In this document: positions 35,093 to 47,714 of the stretch, piece after piece
Position numbering within the stretch: the first letter of the stretch is position 1
Layout of the letters: every line of letters begins with the position of its first letter
Source: Carettochelys insculpta
Lineage: Eukaryota > Chordata > Testudines > Carettochelyidae
Direction: 5' to 3'
Assembly (NCBI RefSeq): GCF_033958435.1
Contig: NC_134137.1
Location: 251,518,501 to 251,582,500, forward strand
Length of the DNA: 64,000 bases
Made by a program: the position numbers and the translations under genes
The notes under the pieces: model-generated
The model's input: only the letters and a program-made list of their open reading frames with translations
What the model was told of the DNA's origin: nothing
The model's database searches: none

Positions 35093-36127
35093 CAATGGAA
35101 GGAAATAAGAGTTGTGAGTCAAAAAGGGAAACAGTATTTGAGGATTCTTCCGTTCCCTGAGAGAAGCACTTTTATCTCTGAGATACTTTGCAGAAGGAAT
35201 TTGAGATGGCTATAGCTTTCTTAGCTATGAAGAGAGGAAAGTAGGCTAAGCAGAGTCCAAGGAATAATAAAATATCACCTATGATGCTCACAGTGATGTT
35301 AAGAGGCTCAATTATAAGACATTTCTACACATGCCACTTTCTCTGAAAGTGGCACACTAATAAATGACCTGAAATATGCTAATGAGGTGTGGATGTAAAT
35401 TCCCTGTACCTCATTAGCATAAGGTCACATGATTTGGAGTCCAGGAAGAAGCGGCCTCCGGAATGAGGACTTCCTTCTGGAAGACCCCTGGGGGCCATGC
35501 TTCTACATGCTGTTTTGCAATGTAAAACTCACATGAGAAGTGTTATAGGGGAGCTCAGCATATAAGTTTGTCCCCTTAACCTGAAGGCAAGTAGCAGACA
35601 AGAATAGATTCCATTTTACTGTAATTTTTGGCATCCCTGTCAAAAATCAAGAGGCCAAATCCTCAGCTGGTATAAATTAGCATAGCTTTATTTGGGTCAA
35701 TGAAACAACACCGATTTATGCCAGAGGAGTGCTCCTGGGAATTGCTCTCATAAGCTTTATGAAGAGCTTTTAAAGAGACTTCAAATATTCTGTTTCTTGC
35801 CAGCTATAATTGGAAAAAGTCTGGATGAGAAGCTGAAGTATAGAAAATGGCTCTGTAAAATGGCATCATGTTGTTTATTGTCTCACAGTGCCTAAAGATG
35901 CTCAGTTCATAAGACAAATATACTGTTTTAATAATAGCCATCTCTGCAAGCTTAGCCTGGCGTTTGAGAATCAAGCAGCATTTGTTACATCTCATTTATG
36001 AGAAGAACAATTGCGGAAAAAATTAAATTATTTGCCATTGACTTTGAGGTCAAAATTTCAATATTTAAAGACATTTCAGTCAGCTCGGTGACCTTTGTTT
36101 CCCCCTTTGTCTATGTCTGTACTACAG
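35093..36127. other. No gene seen
   Basis: Unique AT-rich sequence. At 35315-35420 a short region with caacatgccactttctctgaaagtggca looks like a small inverted repeat. Confidence 0.4.
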
Positions 36128-36200
36128 ATATATCAGAGGGGTAGCCATGTTAGTCATGACCATGCAAAAACAACAAGAAGTCCTGTGGCACTTTCATAAG
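36128..36200 (-). repeat. Dispersed repeat fragment, reverse orientation
   Basis: Contains tatcagaggggtagccatgttagt and acaacaagaagtcctgtggcac, the reverse of the end of the copy at 62083-62186. Confidence 0.65.
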
Positions 36201-38054
36201 CCTGGGTTGTGGTTCTAGGGTATAGTAACTGTCTCATCCAGTTAGGTCATTCAGCTGGGTTTGAGGACTGGTACAAAGTGTTAAACTAGAATTAATTTAA
36301 TTTTAATGTTACGTGGTGCATGCTCTTTGAGGCCAGATGGACCTATGCCATGTTATATTAGCTGAGGATCTCACTCTTGCTAAATGGAAATAAAATCGGG
36401 CATCATTGCACCTTTGGATAACTTTTTCTGGGTGTCCATTTTAAAACCATGCTACTTCTTTTGCATTGGATTAAAAAATAACATAGTTATGCAGCTGAAC
36501 AGATGTTTGAGTGTTTATAATGACAACTATTCAGCCTTTTCTTTGTGGGATGGAAGAGGGATGGGAAAAAAGACAATAATGCCCCATTATCATTAATAAG
36601 AGTAACCTTTATAAAGCTCATTGTGTTGTATGAGAAAATAAACTGTGTGTGCTGATCATCTTGAATATCAGAAAAGGTAAATTAGAAAGTTAGTGACATG
36701 GATTTTCCTCTGAGTGACACTGGTATAAATCTTAAGTAACTCTGGTAACGTCATTGGAGTTAGCAAGAGTATGTGTTAATGTAACTGAGGCAGGAATTTA
36801 TTGTCCTATTTAAAAAAATGTAAGAGTAGTAGAAAAGTTAAGCATAAATATCATGAAAAATCCATTTTCCAGAGGTTTTAACTTTGTCTTTGTGGGTGAC
36901 CTTTTATATATTTATTTACTTATTTCCAAACTGAGGTTTTTATGGTCATTGACATAAATTTTCCAGCTTTTCTAATACAGAACATCTGTGGTCACTACGC
37001 AGAGTCCCCTATAGGTCATGGGAAAGCTTTATCTGCCTAATATACTCCAACCCGCCATATATTCAAGCCCATTTGACAGAGGCCAAGCACGTTTATAAAT
37101 AAATATTGTCTTATAATGACCATTTCCTTTTGTCCCTGAGGAAGAGATATTTAGTCCTTACAACTTGGCAGGTTGCCTCTTTTGTAGCAGTGAGAACAGT
37201 TTTACCACATCTGCTTGACATTTGCTTTGTGTGGAAATGAGCTCCCCAAAATGACAGGCGAGTAATACTGAAAAATAGAACTACTTCAAGCCAGACCAGT
37301 TTGTTCATTCATCCCTTATTTTCTGAGAAAACGATGAAGTGTATTTATACATAATATGACTGGGAATATGGATGTGTCATGGACCAAAGCAGAGATGAAG
37401 TTAATAAGCATTGAGTCTAATTTAAAGCCTGTTATGTAATATTTCAGTCAGAGAACCTAGTATTAGTGGAGTAAAGGATGCTAAACTGAATGAAAAATTC
37501 AGGACCTGTGTTGCAATGAGAACTACAGCTGGTGGCCTGCCTTGGAGGGAGCACTTAACTTTTCATGTGATCAGAAGGAAAAAGAGCTCTCCATTAGCTC
37601 ATTCTACTCACTCCTGATAACACACCTTTTAGCTGACAAGCTCTGCCTCCTTGGAGAAGGATGGCCAGCATGGCAAAATAAGAAAGTGATCATGTGGTGC
37701 TTCTGGCATGACTTTTGATGACTTCTGTTCTCTCAATGTAGCGGAGGACAAGACCCAGCCTTTAAAAAGTGCACATGTTGAAACAGATTAATTGCAATGT
37801 TTAATGTGCCAGTACTCAGTCCAGGTCTAATGTAATGCATTTTATTTACCTGGCTAAATTTAATCTTCTCTATCTCATATTTTTTCTCCCAAACTGCATG
37901 TGTAGCAATATGTATATGCAGCATTGTTGGAACCTTGTTGGTCCCTGGATATTAGTAAGACAGAGTGGGTGAGATATCTTTTTTTAGACCAGCCTCTGCC
38001 AAGACAGACAAGTTTTTGAGTTTATGCAGTGCTGAGACTTGAAGAATAGCTCTG
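36201..38054. other. No gene seen
   Basis: AT-rich unique sequence with no supported feature. Confidence 0.5.
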
Positions 38055-38057
38055 TAT

Positions 38058-38442
38058 GGCCATGTCTACCCTAGCCCCAAACTTCAAAATAGCCATGCAA
38101 ATGGCCATTTCAAAGTTTACTAATGAAGCGCTGAAATGCATATTCAGTGCTTCATTAGCATGCAGGCGGCCGCAGCACTTCGAAATTGACGTGCCTCACT
38201 GCAGCGCGTCTCATCCCGACGGGGCTCATGGGAATAAGGGGACTTCGAAGTAGGCGGGCTCCTTTCGAAAAGGAGCCCCGTTGGGACAAGCCACGCGGTA
38301 GCGAGCCACGTCAATTTTGAAGTGCCGCGGCCACCCACATGTTAATGAAGCACTGAATATGCATTTCAGTGCTTCATTAGTAAACTTTGAAATGGACATT
38401 TGCGTGGCTATTTCGAAGTTTGGGGCTAGTGTAGACGTAGCC
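38058..38442. mobile_element. Palindromic MITE, centre partly deleted
   Basis: Ends GGCCATGTCTACCCTAGCCCC and GGGGCTAGTGTAGACGTAGCC are flanked by TAT on both sides (38055-38057 and 38443-38445). The right arm starts at 38224 and is 219 bp. The left arm is 166 bp, having lost about 52 bp next to the centre. It is the same family as 2122-2398 and 42458-42893. Confidence 0.88.
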
Positions 38443-38933
38443 TATAAGTTTGAAAGTTGGTCCAATTAAAGATATTAGCTCACCCACCTTGTCTCTCTAG
38501 CCGCGTCTACACGAGCCGGCTACTTCGAAGTAGCCGTGCCAACTTCAAAATAGCGCCCGCCGCGTCTACATGTGGCAAGCGCTATTTCGAAGTTGAAATC
38601 GACGTAAGGCGGCGAGACATCAAAGTCGCTATCCCCAACAGGAGATGGGAATAGTGCCCTACTTTGACGTTGAACATCGAAGTAGGGCACGTGTAGATGA
38701 TCCACTTCCCGCAACATCGAAATAGTGGGGTCCTCCATGGCGGCCATCAGCTGAGGGGTTGAGAGACGCTCTCTCCAGCCCCTGAGCTATATGGTTGCTG
38801 CGTGCAGCAGCCACTTAAAGCTCCCTGCCCCCTTATTTCCTGTGCAGGAAGCTGAGAGCTCATGCAGGCAACAGCACAGCCACGTGCTCAGCCTGCACGT
38901 CTCTCAGTAGCAGCAGCACGCCACCCTGCACTG

Positions 38934-40431
38934 ATGGCAGCCAGCCAGCCCCCCAAGCGCCCCCAGAGCACCCCCCCCAAGGGGACTCAGGGCTCCCAGG
39001 CTGGCAGCCAGTGGGGGAAGAGGCAGCGGGGCCCCTCCTGGACAGAGGCCGAGATCCAGGACCTGCTGGGGCTCTGGGGCGAGGAGGAGGTGCTCCAGGT
39101 AATGGGGAGCAAGAGGTGGAACGCAGATGCGTTCGCTCGGCTGGCCGAGGGCCTGGCTGCCCGGGGTCACCCTACCCTCACTCCTGACCACGTCAGGAGT
39201 AAGGTCAAGGAGCTGCGGCAGGGTTACGCCCGGGCCCGGGATGTGGCCAGCCGATCTGGGGCCGCCCCCACCACTTGCCCCTTTTACAGGGAGCTCAGGG
39301 CCATCCTGGGCCTCCAGTACACCTCCTCCTGCCACCTGGCCACTCTTGACACCTCAGCCGACGAGACCCAGCAGGCCCCAGAGACGGAGTCCACCCCGGA
39401 GGCAAGCCCTGCACCACAGGGGCCCCCCCGAAGCCCACCCCTGGGATGCCAGAGGAGGAGGAGGGGGAGTCTGCCAGTGATGGGGGGCTCCGCATTGCCC
39501 TCCCGTCCCGCAGCTCCAGCAGGGCGTCCGCCCAATGGGTGTCCCCCGAACATGGGAGCGGACTGTCAGGTATGTACCCCCCCGGTGCACACATGAGACA
39601 TGACCAGGGCCCTCCACACGCCCAGATGACAATGGCCCCAAGGACAGCAATGGCATGTCCCTCAGAAGAGTGCATCAGCCCCTTTCCCCCCCAGCAGGAC
39701 AGCGTCATGCTCCATCCCTGGGGATGGGGGGAGCGGAACCTAGGGTCCCCTGTGGGGGGGGTGGGACACCCATCAGCAGCAGCAGCATCTCCAGGGGATG
39801 GGGAACCAGTAGCAGAGGGGTGGGGGGACAAGGGCCACGGGTCAGGGCCCACACTAACGGCTGTCTCCGTTCTTGTTCCCCCCTGTGTTCTGCAGCTGCA
39901 CCATTGGAGGGCCCGGAGAGCACCGGCGAGGTGTCCGTGGTCCCAGACAGCCCACCGGGGCCATCCCACCAGGCCAGCCCCTCGGCGGAGCACCGACCAG
40001 CCCCAGGACGAGGCCGATGGAGGAGCCACCTGCGGACGGCCATGGACCCCCAGCTGCTCACGACCCTCCGCCGTCAGCTGGAGGTGTCGGAGCGGCACCT
40101 GCAGGTGGAGGAGTGGTGGCTAGAGCTCCAGGAGTCAGCGCTGGCCTGGCGCCAGGAGGCTTGGAGGGCCTTCATGTGCACTTTCAACCGCATTGCGCAG
40201 CACCTGACCCTGCCTGCTGCTCCGCCCGCCGCTCTGCCTGCTGCGCCACCCGCCACTCCACCTGCCGTCCCTGCACCGTCCGCCACCCTGGGGCCTGCCG
40301 CCAAGGGGGACCATGGGCCTGCGGACACCAGCCGGCTGTATTTGCCGGTTCTCCCGGCCCCCATCCAGCCTCGACCAGGGCTCCGGCCGAGACATGGGTC
40401 GTGCCCCCCAACACCGGGCGCTGGACATTAG
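38934..40431 (+). pseudogene. Harbinger Myb/SANT-like protein, copy C (frameshifted)
   Basis: Exon 1 is 38934-39569 (CAG|GTATGT) and exon 2 is 39896-40431 (TGCAG acceptor). The Myb-like domain is intact: GPSWTEAEIQDLLGLW, VMGSKRWNADAFARLAEGL, TPDHVRSKVKELRQGYARAR, CPFYRELRAILG. A C7 tract at 39423-39429 has one C fewer than the homologous C8 tract of element B. This moves the acidic segment (MPEEEEGESASDGG) out of frame. The spliced length is 1172 nt, and one more base would make it 391 codons. Exon 2 keeps LLTTLRRQLEVSERHLQVEE. The only visible lesion is this 1-base change. Confidence 0.85.
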
Positions 40432-40728
40432 GGTGCGGGGCTGAGGACGTGGCCCACCCCCCCTTTGTACATATTCCCCCATTTGTAAATAGTTTTTGTT
40501 GGACCCCTGTTTTAGTAGCTGCCCCCCATGTACATAGTTCCCCCCTTTTCTTCTGTTAATAACAAGGTTGCACAGTTTTGTTTGAAACAACATTTCCATT
40601 TATTTCAAAGAAAAGTGTGGGGGTGTGCACTCTCTGGTGCTCTATGGTGTGGGCGTGGGGGCAGGGAGTGTTGTGGAGGATGGGGGGGGTGCAGTGGGTG
40701 GCTCGCCCGCAGCTGGCCCTGCCAGCGT

Positions 40729-42055
40729 TCACCCTGCAGCCTGGTCGAAATGGACCCGCAGGGCATCCCAGACCCGGCTCCCCTCAGGGTCGACCTGGCG
40801 ACTGGGGGCAGCGGGTGGCTGGATGTCAGCCGTGCCAGCCTCCACAGCCCAGCCCTGGAAGAAGGCCTCTCCCTTGCTCTCCACCAGGTTGTGGAGTGTG
40901 CTGCACGCGCCCACAACCTGGGGGAGGTTGGTGAGGCCTGCATCCAGGCGGGTGAGGAGACACCTCCAGTGCCCTTTGAGGCGGCCGAAAGTGCGCTCGA
41001 CCACCTGGTGCGCATGGTTCAAGCGCATGTTGAACTGCTCCTGGCTGGCTGTGACATGGCCTGTGTAGGGGTGCACAAGCCAGGGCCGGAGGGAGTACGC
41101 CGCGTCTGCAACAACACAGAGGGGCATGGTGGTGTTCCCCACAGGGATCTCCCGCTGGGGGATGTAGGTCCCCGCCTCTAGCCAGTGGCACAGGCCCGAA
41201 TTTCTGAACACCCGGGCATCATGGGTGCTGCCAGGCCAGCCAACATAATTGTCCAGGAAGCAGCCCCGGCTGTCCACCAAGGCCTGGAGGACCACGGAAT
41301 GGTATCCCTTCCTATTGAGGAAGCGTCCTCCGCTGTGCTCCGGGGCATGGATGGGGATATGGGTCCCATCCAGAGCTCCAAAGCAATTTGGGAAACCCAG
41401 GCTGGCAAACCCCGCGATGGCAGCATCTGGGTCCCCAAGCTGCACGAGCCTGTGGAGGAGCAGGGCATTGATTGCACAGATGACCTGCAGGGGAAGGACA
41501 TGAGAGAGCACCAGTGAGGGGTGTGCAAGGTGTGTCTGGCCCTCCACCCCCCGGGCTCCTCCCTCCCCCCGAGGGCTGCCCCCCCAGGGCTCCCCCCCCC
41601 AGGTCCTCTTACCTCCATGAGGACAGCCCCAATGGTGGCCTTGCCCACGCCGAACTGCTGCCCTATGGATCGGTAGCTGTCTGGAGTGGCCAGCTTCCAG
41701 ACAGCGATGCCAACCCATTTCTCGACAGTGAGGGCACGTCGCATGGAGGTGTCCTGGTGCCATAAGGCAGGGGTGAGTCACTGGCAGAGCTCCAGGAAAG
41801 TCTGCTGGCTCAACCAGAAATTCCGGAGCCAGTGGTCATTGTCCCACTCACCGAGCACCAGCTGCTCCCACCAGTCCAGTGTGTGCAGCAGGGGGGTGGG
41901 GGGGAGCGGGGGCTGGGAGGGCAGCAAGGTCTGGGCCTGCTTCCTCATCCCCTGGGGGCAGCTCATCTTCCTCAAATAAAAGATGGTCAGCTGCCTCCTG
42001 CATGGCACTGAGCAGGGCAAGCACTGCTCCTCCAGGGGCAGCTGTGTGGACCTCT

Positions 42056-42088
<33 letters not shown>

Positions 42089-42096
42089 GGTTCCAT
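40729..42096 (-). pseudogene. Harbinger DDE transposase, copy C (disabled)
   Basis: Exon 1 is 42096-41613 (MEP plus 10 Gln; LDWWEQLVLGEWDNDHW; VEKWVGIAVWKLATPDSYRS) and exon 2 is 41484-40729 (GALDGTHIPI, VVADAAYSL, VVERTFGRLKGHW). The intron is only 128 bp (41612-41485) and lacks the CCCTG array. Defects are a 1-base frame change in the G-tract region 41891-41904 and a TGG-to-TGA stop at 41778-41780, right after FLELCQ. Exon 2 is fully open. Confidence 0.9.
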
Positions 42097-42457
42097 GGTG
42101 CTTCCATGGGGTGTGCGTGCTTGTGGCTCTGCAGACCGCGTGCTGTGCAGGCTGCATGTGTCTGGGAGGGGCCCTTTAAGGGAGTGACTTGCTGTTGCCC
42201 GGGAAGTAATAGTCCACCCTGTGACCCTGTCTGCAGCTGTTGCCGGCACCCGTATTTCGATTTGGGCCGCTTTGGTGTGTAGACGCTCCCCTGCAGCACC
42301 TACTTCGATGTGGTGCTACCCAACGTCGACGTTGAACGTCGATGGCACCAGCCCTGGAGGAAGTGTAGATGCTATTCATTGAAATAGCTTATTTCGATTT
42401 CGCTACATCGAAATAAGCTATTTCGATGTAGCATCCCCGTGTAGACGTAGCCTCTAT

Positions 42458-42893
42458 GGCCGTGTCTACACTAGCCCCAAACTTCGAAATAGCCACGCAA
42501 ATGGCCATTTCGAAGTTTACTAATGAAGCGCTGAAATGCATATTCAGCACTTCATTAGCACGCGGGCGGCCGCGGCACTTCGAAATCGACGTGCCTCGCC
42601 ACCGTGCAGCTCGTCCCGGCGGGGCTCCTTTTCAAAAGGACCCCGCCTACTTCGAAGTCCCCTTATTCCCATGAGCTCATGGGAATAAGGGGACTTCGAA
42701 GTAGGCGGGCTTCTTTCGAAAAGGAGCCCCGTCGGGACGAACCGCGCTGCGGTGAGGCGTGTCGATTTCGAAGTGCCACGGCTGCCCGCGTGCTAATGAA
42801 GTGCTGAATATGCATTTCAGCGCTTCATTAGTAAACTTCGAAATGGCCATTTGTGTGGCCATTTCAAAGTTTGGGGCTAGTGTAGATGTAGCC
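42458..42893. mobile_element. Complete palindromic (foldback) MITE, 436 bp
   Basis: Two 218-bp arms meet exactly at the centre ATGAG|CTCAT (42675/42676) and are reverse complements along nearly their whole length. The ends are GGCCGTGTCTACACTAGCCCC and GGGGCTAGTGTAGATGTAGCC. TAT flanks both sides (42455-42457 and 42894-42896). The left TAT shares its first T with the TCT duplication of element C, so the two elements touch. Confidence 0.92.
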
Positions 42894-42896
42894 TAT

Positions 42897-45800
42897 GTAA
42901 CACTGTGGCATTCGTATTCTGCACCTCTGTTCATCAAACATTATGCAATTTGGGCCAAAGGGAACCTGTGTGATTTTTACATGGCTTGATTTACGGTAAA
43001 ACCCTCTCTGACGACTATCTTCCAGTACTGCCCACTGACAGTAATGGAGACCTATCTTTGGCTATATTCATTGTGTTTCTATCAGACTCCCAGCTGGACT
43101 GTACAAATGATGGGCCAGCTTTGAGATGAAAACCATAAGAAATATCTGAAATTTTCAACTAAGATTCAAGCATGAATCCAAACATATTTAGAGGTTGAGA
43201 AGACACTCATTTCTATTTGTCTCCTCCTTCTCTCCACATTTATGATTCTTGATTTTAGGTGGAAATAAAAATTATAGAAACTTATTAGAGACCCTGCCAA
43301 TGTTTCCCCTAATATGCATGCGTGGATTTTCTCCACCCATGTGTGGAATGCATTTTATGTGTACTGAGACTTGTGCAAATATGCACCACAAGTAGATACG
43401 AAAAACCTCATTGTGATCACTCTGAATCAGCTGGGTGACATTTGAATCCTGCTTATGTTTATGAGATTCCCATTCCATTTCTAGCTGAAGAAATTCTGTG
43501 AAGAGTTGCTTGGCAGCATGACGTAGAGTTCCCATCTCATCTAGGAATAAACACAGCAAATCCTGCACTAAAAGCCTGAACAGCAAGAGAGAAGAAATGG
43601 AAGTCAAACTTGACCCCACCCCCCAAAATGTTCTTGTGAGATTTGGACTCTTAATTGGAACCAACATGGTGGATGTTTATTGGAAATAAACTGTGTCTTT
43701 GGATTTTTTTAGCTCAGCTGATTGACAGCACCTTGTTGCACACATATGCTCTGTTCTACTCCTCATCCAGTAGAAGAACTGGCCTAAGCCACCTCCTACC
43801 CCCAAGTTGCTAATAAAGTGTCGCTTAATTGGGACTGGACAGTAGAGACAGATGGAGGGAAAGAGCAAAGCTGACAGTACGCAGAGGAAGAAGTTGAGTA
43901 CTGTTGTGGGTGTTTGTGAAAAGAGGAAAGGTGGCTGGGTTACAGTGAAGAGAAAGGGTTTATCTGGGGAAGCATTTTTTCGACAGTACTTCAGCAAAGA
44001 TAGCTGAGGAAAAGTGCACTGTACACGTCCTCAGCACTTCAAGGGCTAATCATTCATTTAGTGAGCAAACAATGCATCAAAATAAGACGTTTTAGATCAC
44101 AGATAAATTCTCACTTACACAACAGCCACCAATTTAGCTAACACAAAGGGCTTCCATAAGGCTCCCAGTTCTGGATCTCAGAACATCTAGCAGAACAAAA
44201 TTCATCAACATCCAAAGACACCATTTCTTTCACTACCTGTCCATTATATCTACATCCTCATCTCCAGTGACATACTTGCATTGGGGTCATGCATGCAATG
44301 GGCTCATGTGTGAAATTTGTTCCTGCCCATTATTGGACAAGGTTCCACACTGAAGTTATAAGACAAGTCCTTCTTTTTTAAAAGACAAATGGAAAAACAT
44401 GACATCTGGGAAACTTCACCAAAATAAACGTTATTATTTTTTCTTTTAAGGCCTGTGAACTAGATAACAAGGGGGAAAACATCCACACAGAAAGTCCTCA
44501 TCCAGCTATTATTTTTGGGCTCAGTTCAGTTTTCTGTTATGTAAAAGTGTGATGTCCTTGCTTTCTGCTGCTGGGAATTCATCTGAAGAGAAATCTGTCT
44601 CTTTCTTCCTTTGGGAATTTTCAGAACTCTGGAGCCAAATTTTGTCTGAAGCTCTGCTTCTCAAATGACACTTTTGATTCTTAGATACACACTGTGGGTG
44701 GACCAATATTTGTTGGTAAGAGAGATGAGCTTTTGCAATTATAGAAGCTCTTCTTTGGGTTGTTTGATTCCTCTGCATTACTCATGTGACACAAATAGGT
44801 TTTTTTTTCTTTCACATTTGGTGGCGTATGTAGGTGCTTAACTATACTGTTCTTTCTTCCACTTTTTAGGATGAATCTACACAGCCACTCTTTGCTTTGA
44901 GACCAAGGTAAGTACCATTAGAGGGAGTCATACACACTGTGCAATTTCAATCCACTGATGGTGTTACATATCCCCTAAAGTGTGCAATCCACAGAGATTG
45001 TGACTTTAGGAAAGTCGCCTGCTTCCAGAGCTATTCCAAGCTTTAGATTATGATGCTTCTGACTTTGGAAATACTTATGTTTCAATCACTGGTGCATCCT
45101 CCAATATGACGGCCATCATGTACGTGACGGCTTGCCTGGGCCTCAGAATCTTGGGGGGGAAGGAGCATGCTCTGTCCAGAAGTATGTAACTTACTGGTAA
45201 GTGAGTGTTTCGTGTCCTCCCCAGTACCCAATCCACAGATGACATAAGTTTGTTACACTTCTTCTCTCAAGAGCCTGAATCTTCAGTTCAGACTTTGGGA
45301 GAGACTCATATTTTTGGCTTTGGAGGTCCCCTGTTCTGTCATAGGCATTGATCACCTGGCAGATGTCACATTTTCTCCAGAAGAATCTGGGCCACATCCT
45401 CAGCTGGTCTCAGAATAGCAATGGCAACATTAGTGGAGCTATGTGTGACCCTAGACCCCCTAGTCTTATTAGAAATATTATTATAATATGATTATAGCAT
45501 GACAGAGATACATTTTTGCAAGACTGGTCTTGTGAGGTATCATTTGAAAGATTATGTTTTACAGAATACGAGTATCTTATTTGTATATCGGTTTCTATTA
45601 TTTTGGCCTCTAAAGTTAGAAATATTGACTATACCTCTGTGCTACAAGAGAGCACCTGAGGAATGCCTGCCAGACAAAATGCAATCAGTTTGGCTAGCTA
45701 CATGGGGACAAGTCAATGGACCATTATGGAGAATAATTGATCTTTGAAGACGCTCATCTCTCACCTTCTTCAGAAGCTTTCCTGGGACGCTACAGGCAAA

Positions 45801-47450
45801 CTCATCGCTGACTTGATGCTTCAAGGCCATATGATTAAGTACCTATTAGTGGACTCCATGATGGAAAACCAGTACTTTTCCACTGTGTGGGGGTGGAGGT
45901 GAAGGGCGGATGCACACTGGTAAACAAAGATTTCCCATCATATGTAAAACCTATATAAGACAGGGATGTGAGATAGTTGGGGGTCATTCTTCACTGACAC
46001 TCCACCCAAGATGACAGAAGAGAACATCCAAGAAACAAAGACAATGTGGCAGAGAGGGGTGAGAAGGAGTGAGCCCAGGCTGGACAAGGTGTCTGGCCTG
46101 TGAAAGAAATACCAGGAGCTGAAAACTCCGATAAAGAGAAGTTGACCTTAAAGAAGCTATGATTTGCTTAACACAGCAATTAGAGTGAGAAACCACTGCT
46201 CGTAACCAGTTTCTTTAAGCTGAGGGTGTGTTGTATGTGTTCAGTAATCTTCTTTGATCTGTTTGCTGTCCCTTATAACTACTTAAAATCTATCTTTTGT
46301 AGTTAATAACCCTGTTTTTGTTTTCTCTAAAACTAGTTTGTGGAATTCATAACAGGCGGGGCAAAAAGCTATCCATATCTTCCTCCACAATGCGGGAGGT
46401 GGTAGATCTCGTGAGTTTATGCTGTTCAGTTCTCTGCACAGGGCAAGAGACCTTGTAGGGTTTGGGATTATGCTCCACAGGGGATGGCACTTGAGTGCTG
46501 AGCAATTTCTTAGCTGAAGCCTTCCCATGCAGTGCTATCTTCAGTGTCTGTGTCTTTCTGCAGCTGGCTGTGTCCCTATGAGTGTGTGTTTTGGAGCATG
46601 TTTGAGAGTGCCTGGCTCAACAAGACATTGTAAGCAAGCCCAGGCTGGTGGAACAGGTGGGATCAAAGTGGTATCTCAATGCATTGGGGGCACCTTGGAA
46701 GTGGGTTGTGGGGGACAATCCTACATGCTATGCTGATTTACACTTGAAGTCTAGCCTCATTTGTTTTTTCTTTGATATAAAACTCATCATGACTGAAAAT
46801 ACATTTCTTATCTATGGAAAACATAACATAGTTTTAGCAAATTGGATTAATTAAAGTTGTCAGAATTGTAGCTCTGCAGACTCAAGTCCTTTATTTATAG
46901 GGGCAAATTGTGCCAGTGAGGGCTGAAGAACCATAGGTTAGAAAAAGTGTCTGAGATTAGATCAGGGTTATCTAACTGAGATCTAATCTATGTTCTTCTC
47001 TGAGTTAGATGGGAAAAGGGACTTTCTAATTAATTGCCTGCACTCATAAAGGTAGCAGGAGGCACATAGAAAGATCAGAGAGAAAGCTGGGCTCTGAAAA
47101 GACAGACCAAACAGTAGATACAAATGCATTTTCATTGTACTTAGCAAGCTGTAGGAACAGGATTCATATCAGAAATGACTGCAGACTAGTGTAATTCAGC
47201 CATGAGTCACCAGTATGATTTTCCAATAAGCCGAGCATTAAAGTAATCACAGACTTAGCATTTAAAGGAATGTAAAAATGAAGAGCACCTCTGGAAATGG
47301 AAACTTTTCCACGATTAGTCCATGAACAGTATAATCTTACAGAAAGAGTGTAACTTAAAGTACATTTTTAATGGCACAGTTTTTGAAATCTCTCATTTAC
47401 CTTTTTAACCTGCTGGCAAATTTTCTCCCTCCTTGACATGATTCTTCTAA
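42897..47450. other. No gene seen
   Basis: Unique AT-rich sequence, apart from a repeat at 43300-43455 that is related to 25826-26045. No coding or RNA signal was recognised. Confidence 0.45.
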
Positions 47451-47539
47451 ATGTTATTCAATGGAATTATGCATCCCCTTTTAATTGACTTGCGTTCCTT
47501 ACAAGTCATTAATAACTCTCCTTCTTTTATTTTTTTAAA

Positions 47540-47714
47540 GGAAGCAGGGGCTTTTGCTAAAAGGTATCCAGCTGCATCAGTGGAGTATCACATCCATTTT
47601 GTTATTTCAAATGGTTCCAACCTGTCCTGCAGTGGCCAAAACTCTGTCATTACTGGGCGGGAGACTTCATTGCATGATTTCAAAACCAGCATTGAATCTG
47701 GATGTAAAAGGTAG
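47540..47714 (+). other. Weak candidate exon
   Basis: A T-rich tract ending in tttttttaaag precedes an open stretch ending gtaaaag|gtagag. The reading frame gives EAGAFAKRYPAASVEYHIHF...ITGRETSLHDFKTSIESG. The splice-like edges and open frame are suggestive only. I recognise no protein family, and a chance frame is quite possible. Confidence 0.12.

Larger units (their letters stand above)
38499..42452. mobile_element. Complete two-gene Harbinger transposon (element C)
   Basis: It is 3954 bp long with ends AGCCGCGTCTACACG and (reverse) GGCTACGTCTACACGGGG, flanked by TCT on both sides (38496-38498 and 42453-42455). The gene layout is the same as in element B but the introns are shorter. More substitutions separate it from A and B than separate A from B. 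Both genes are disabled. Confidence 0.92.
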
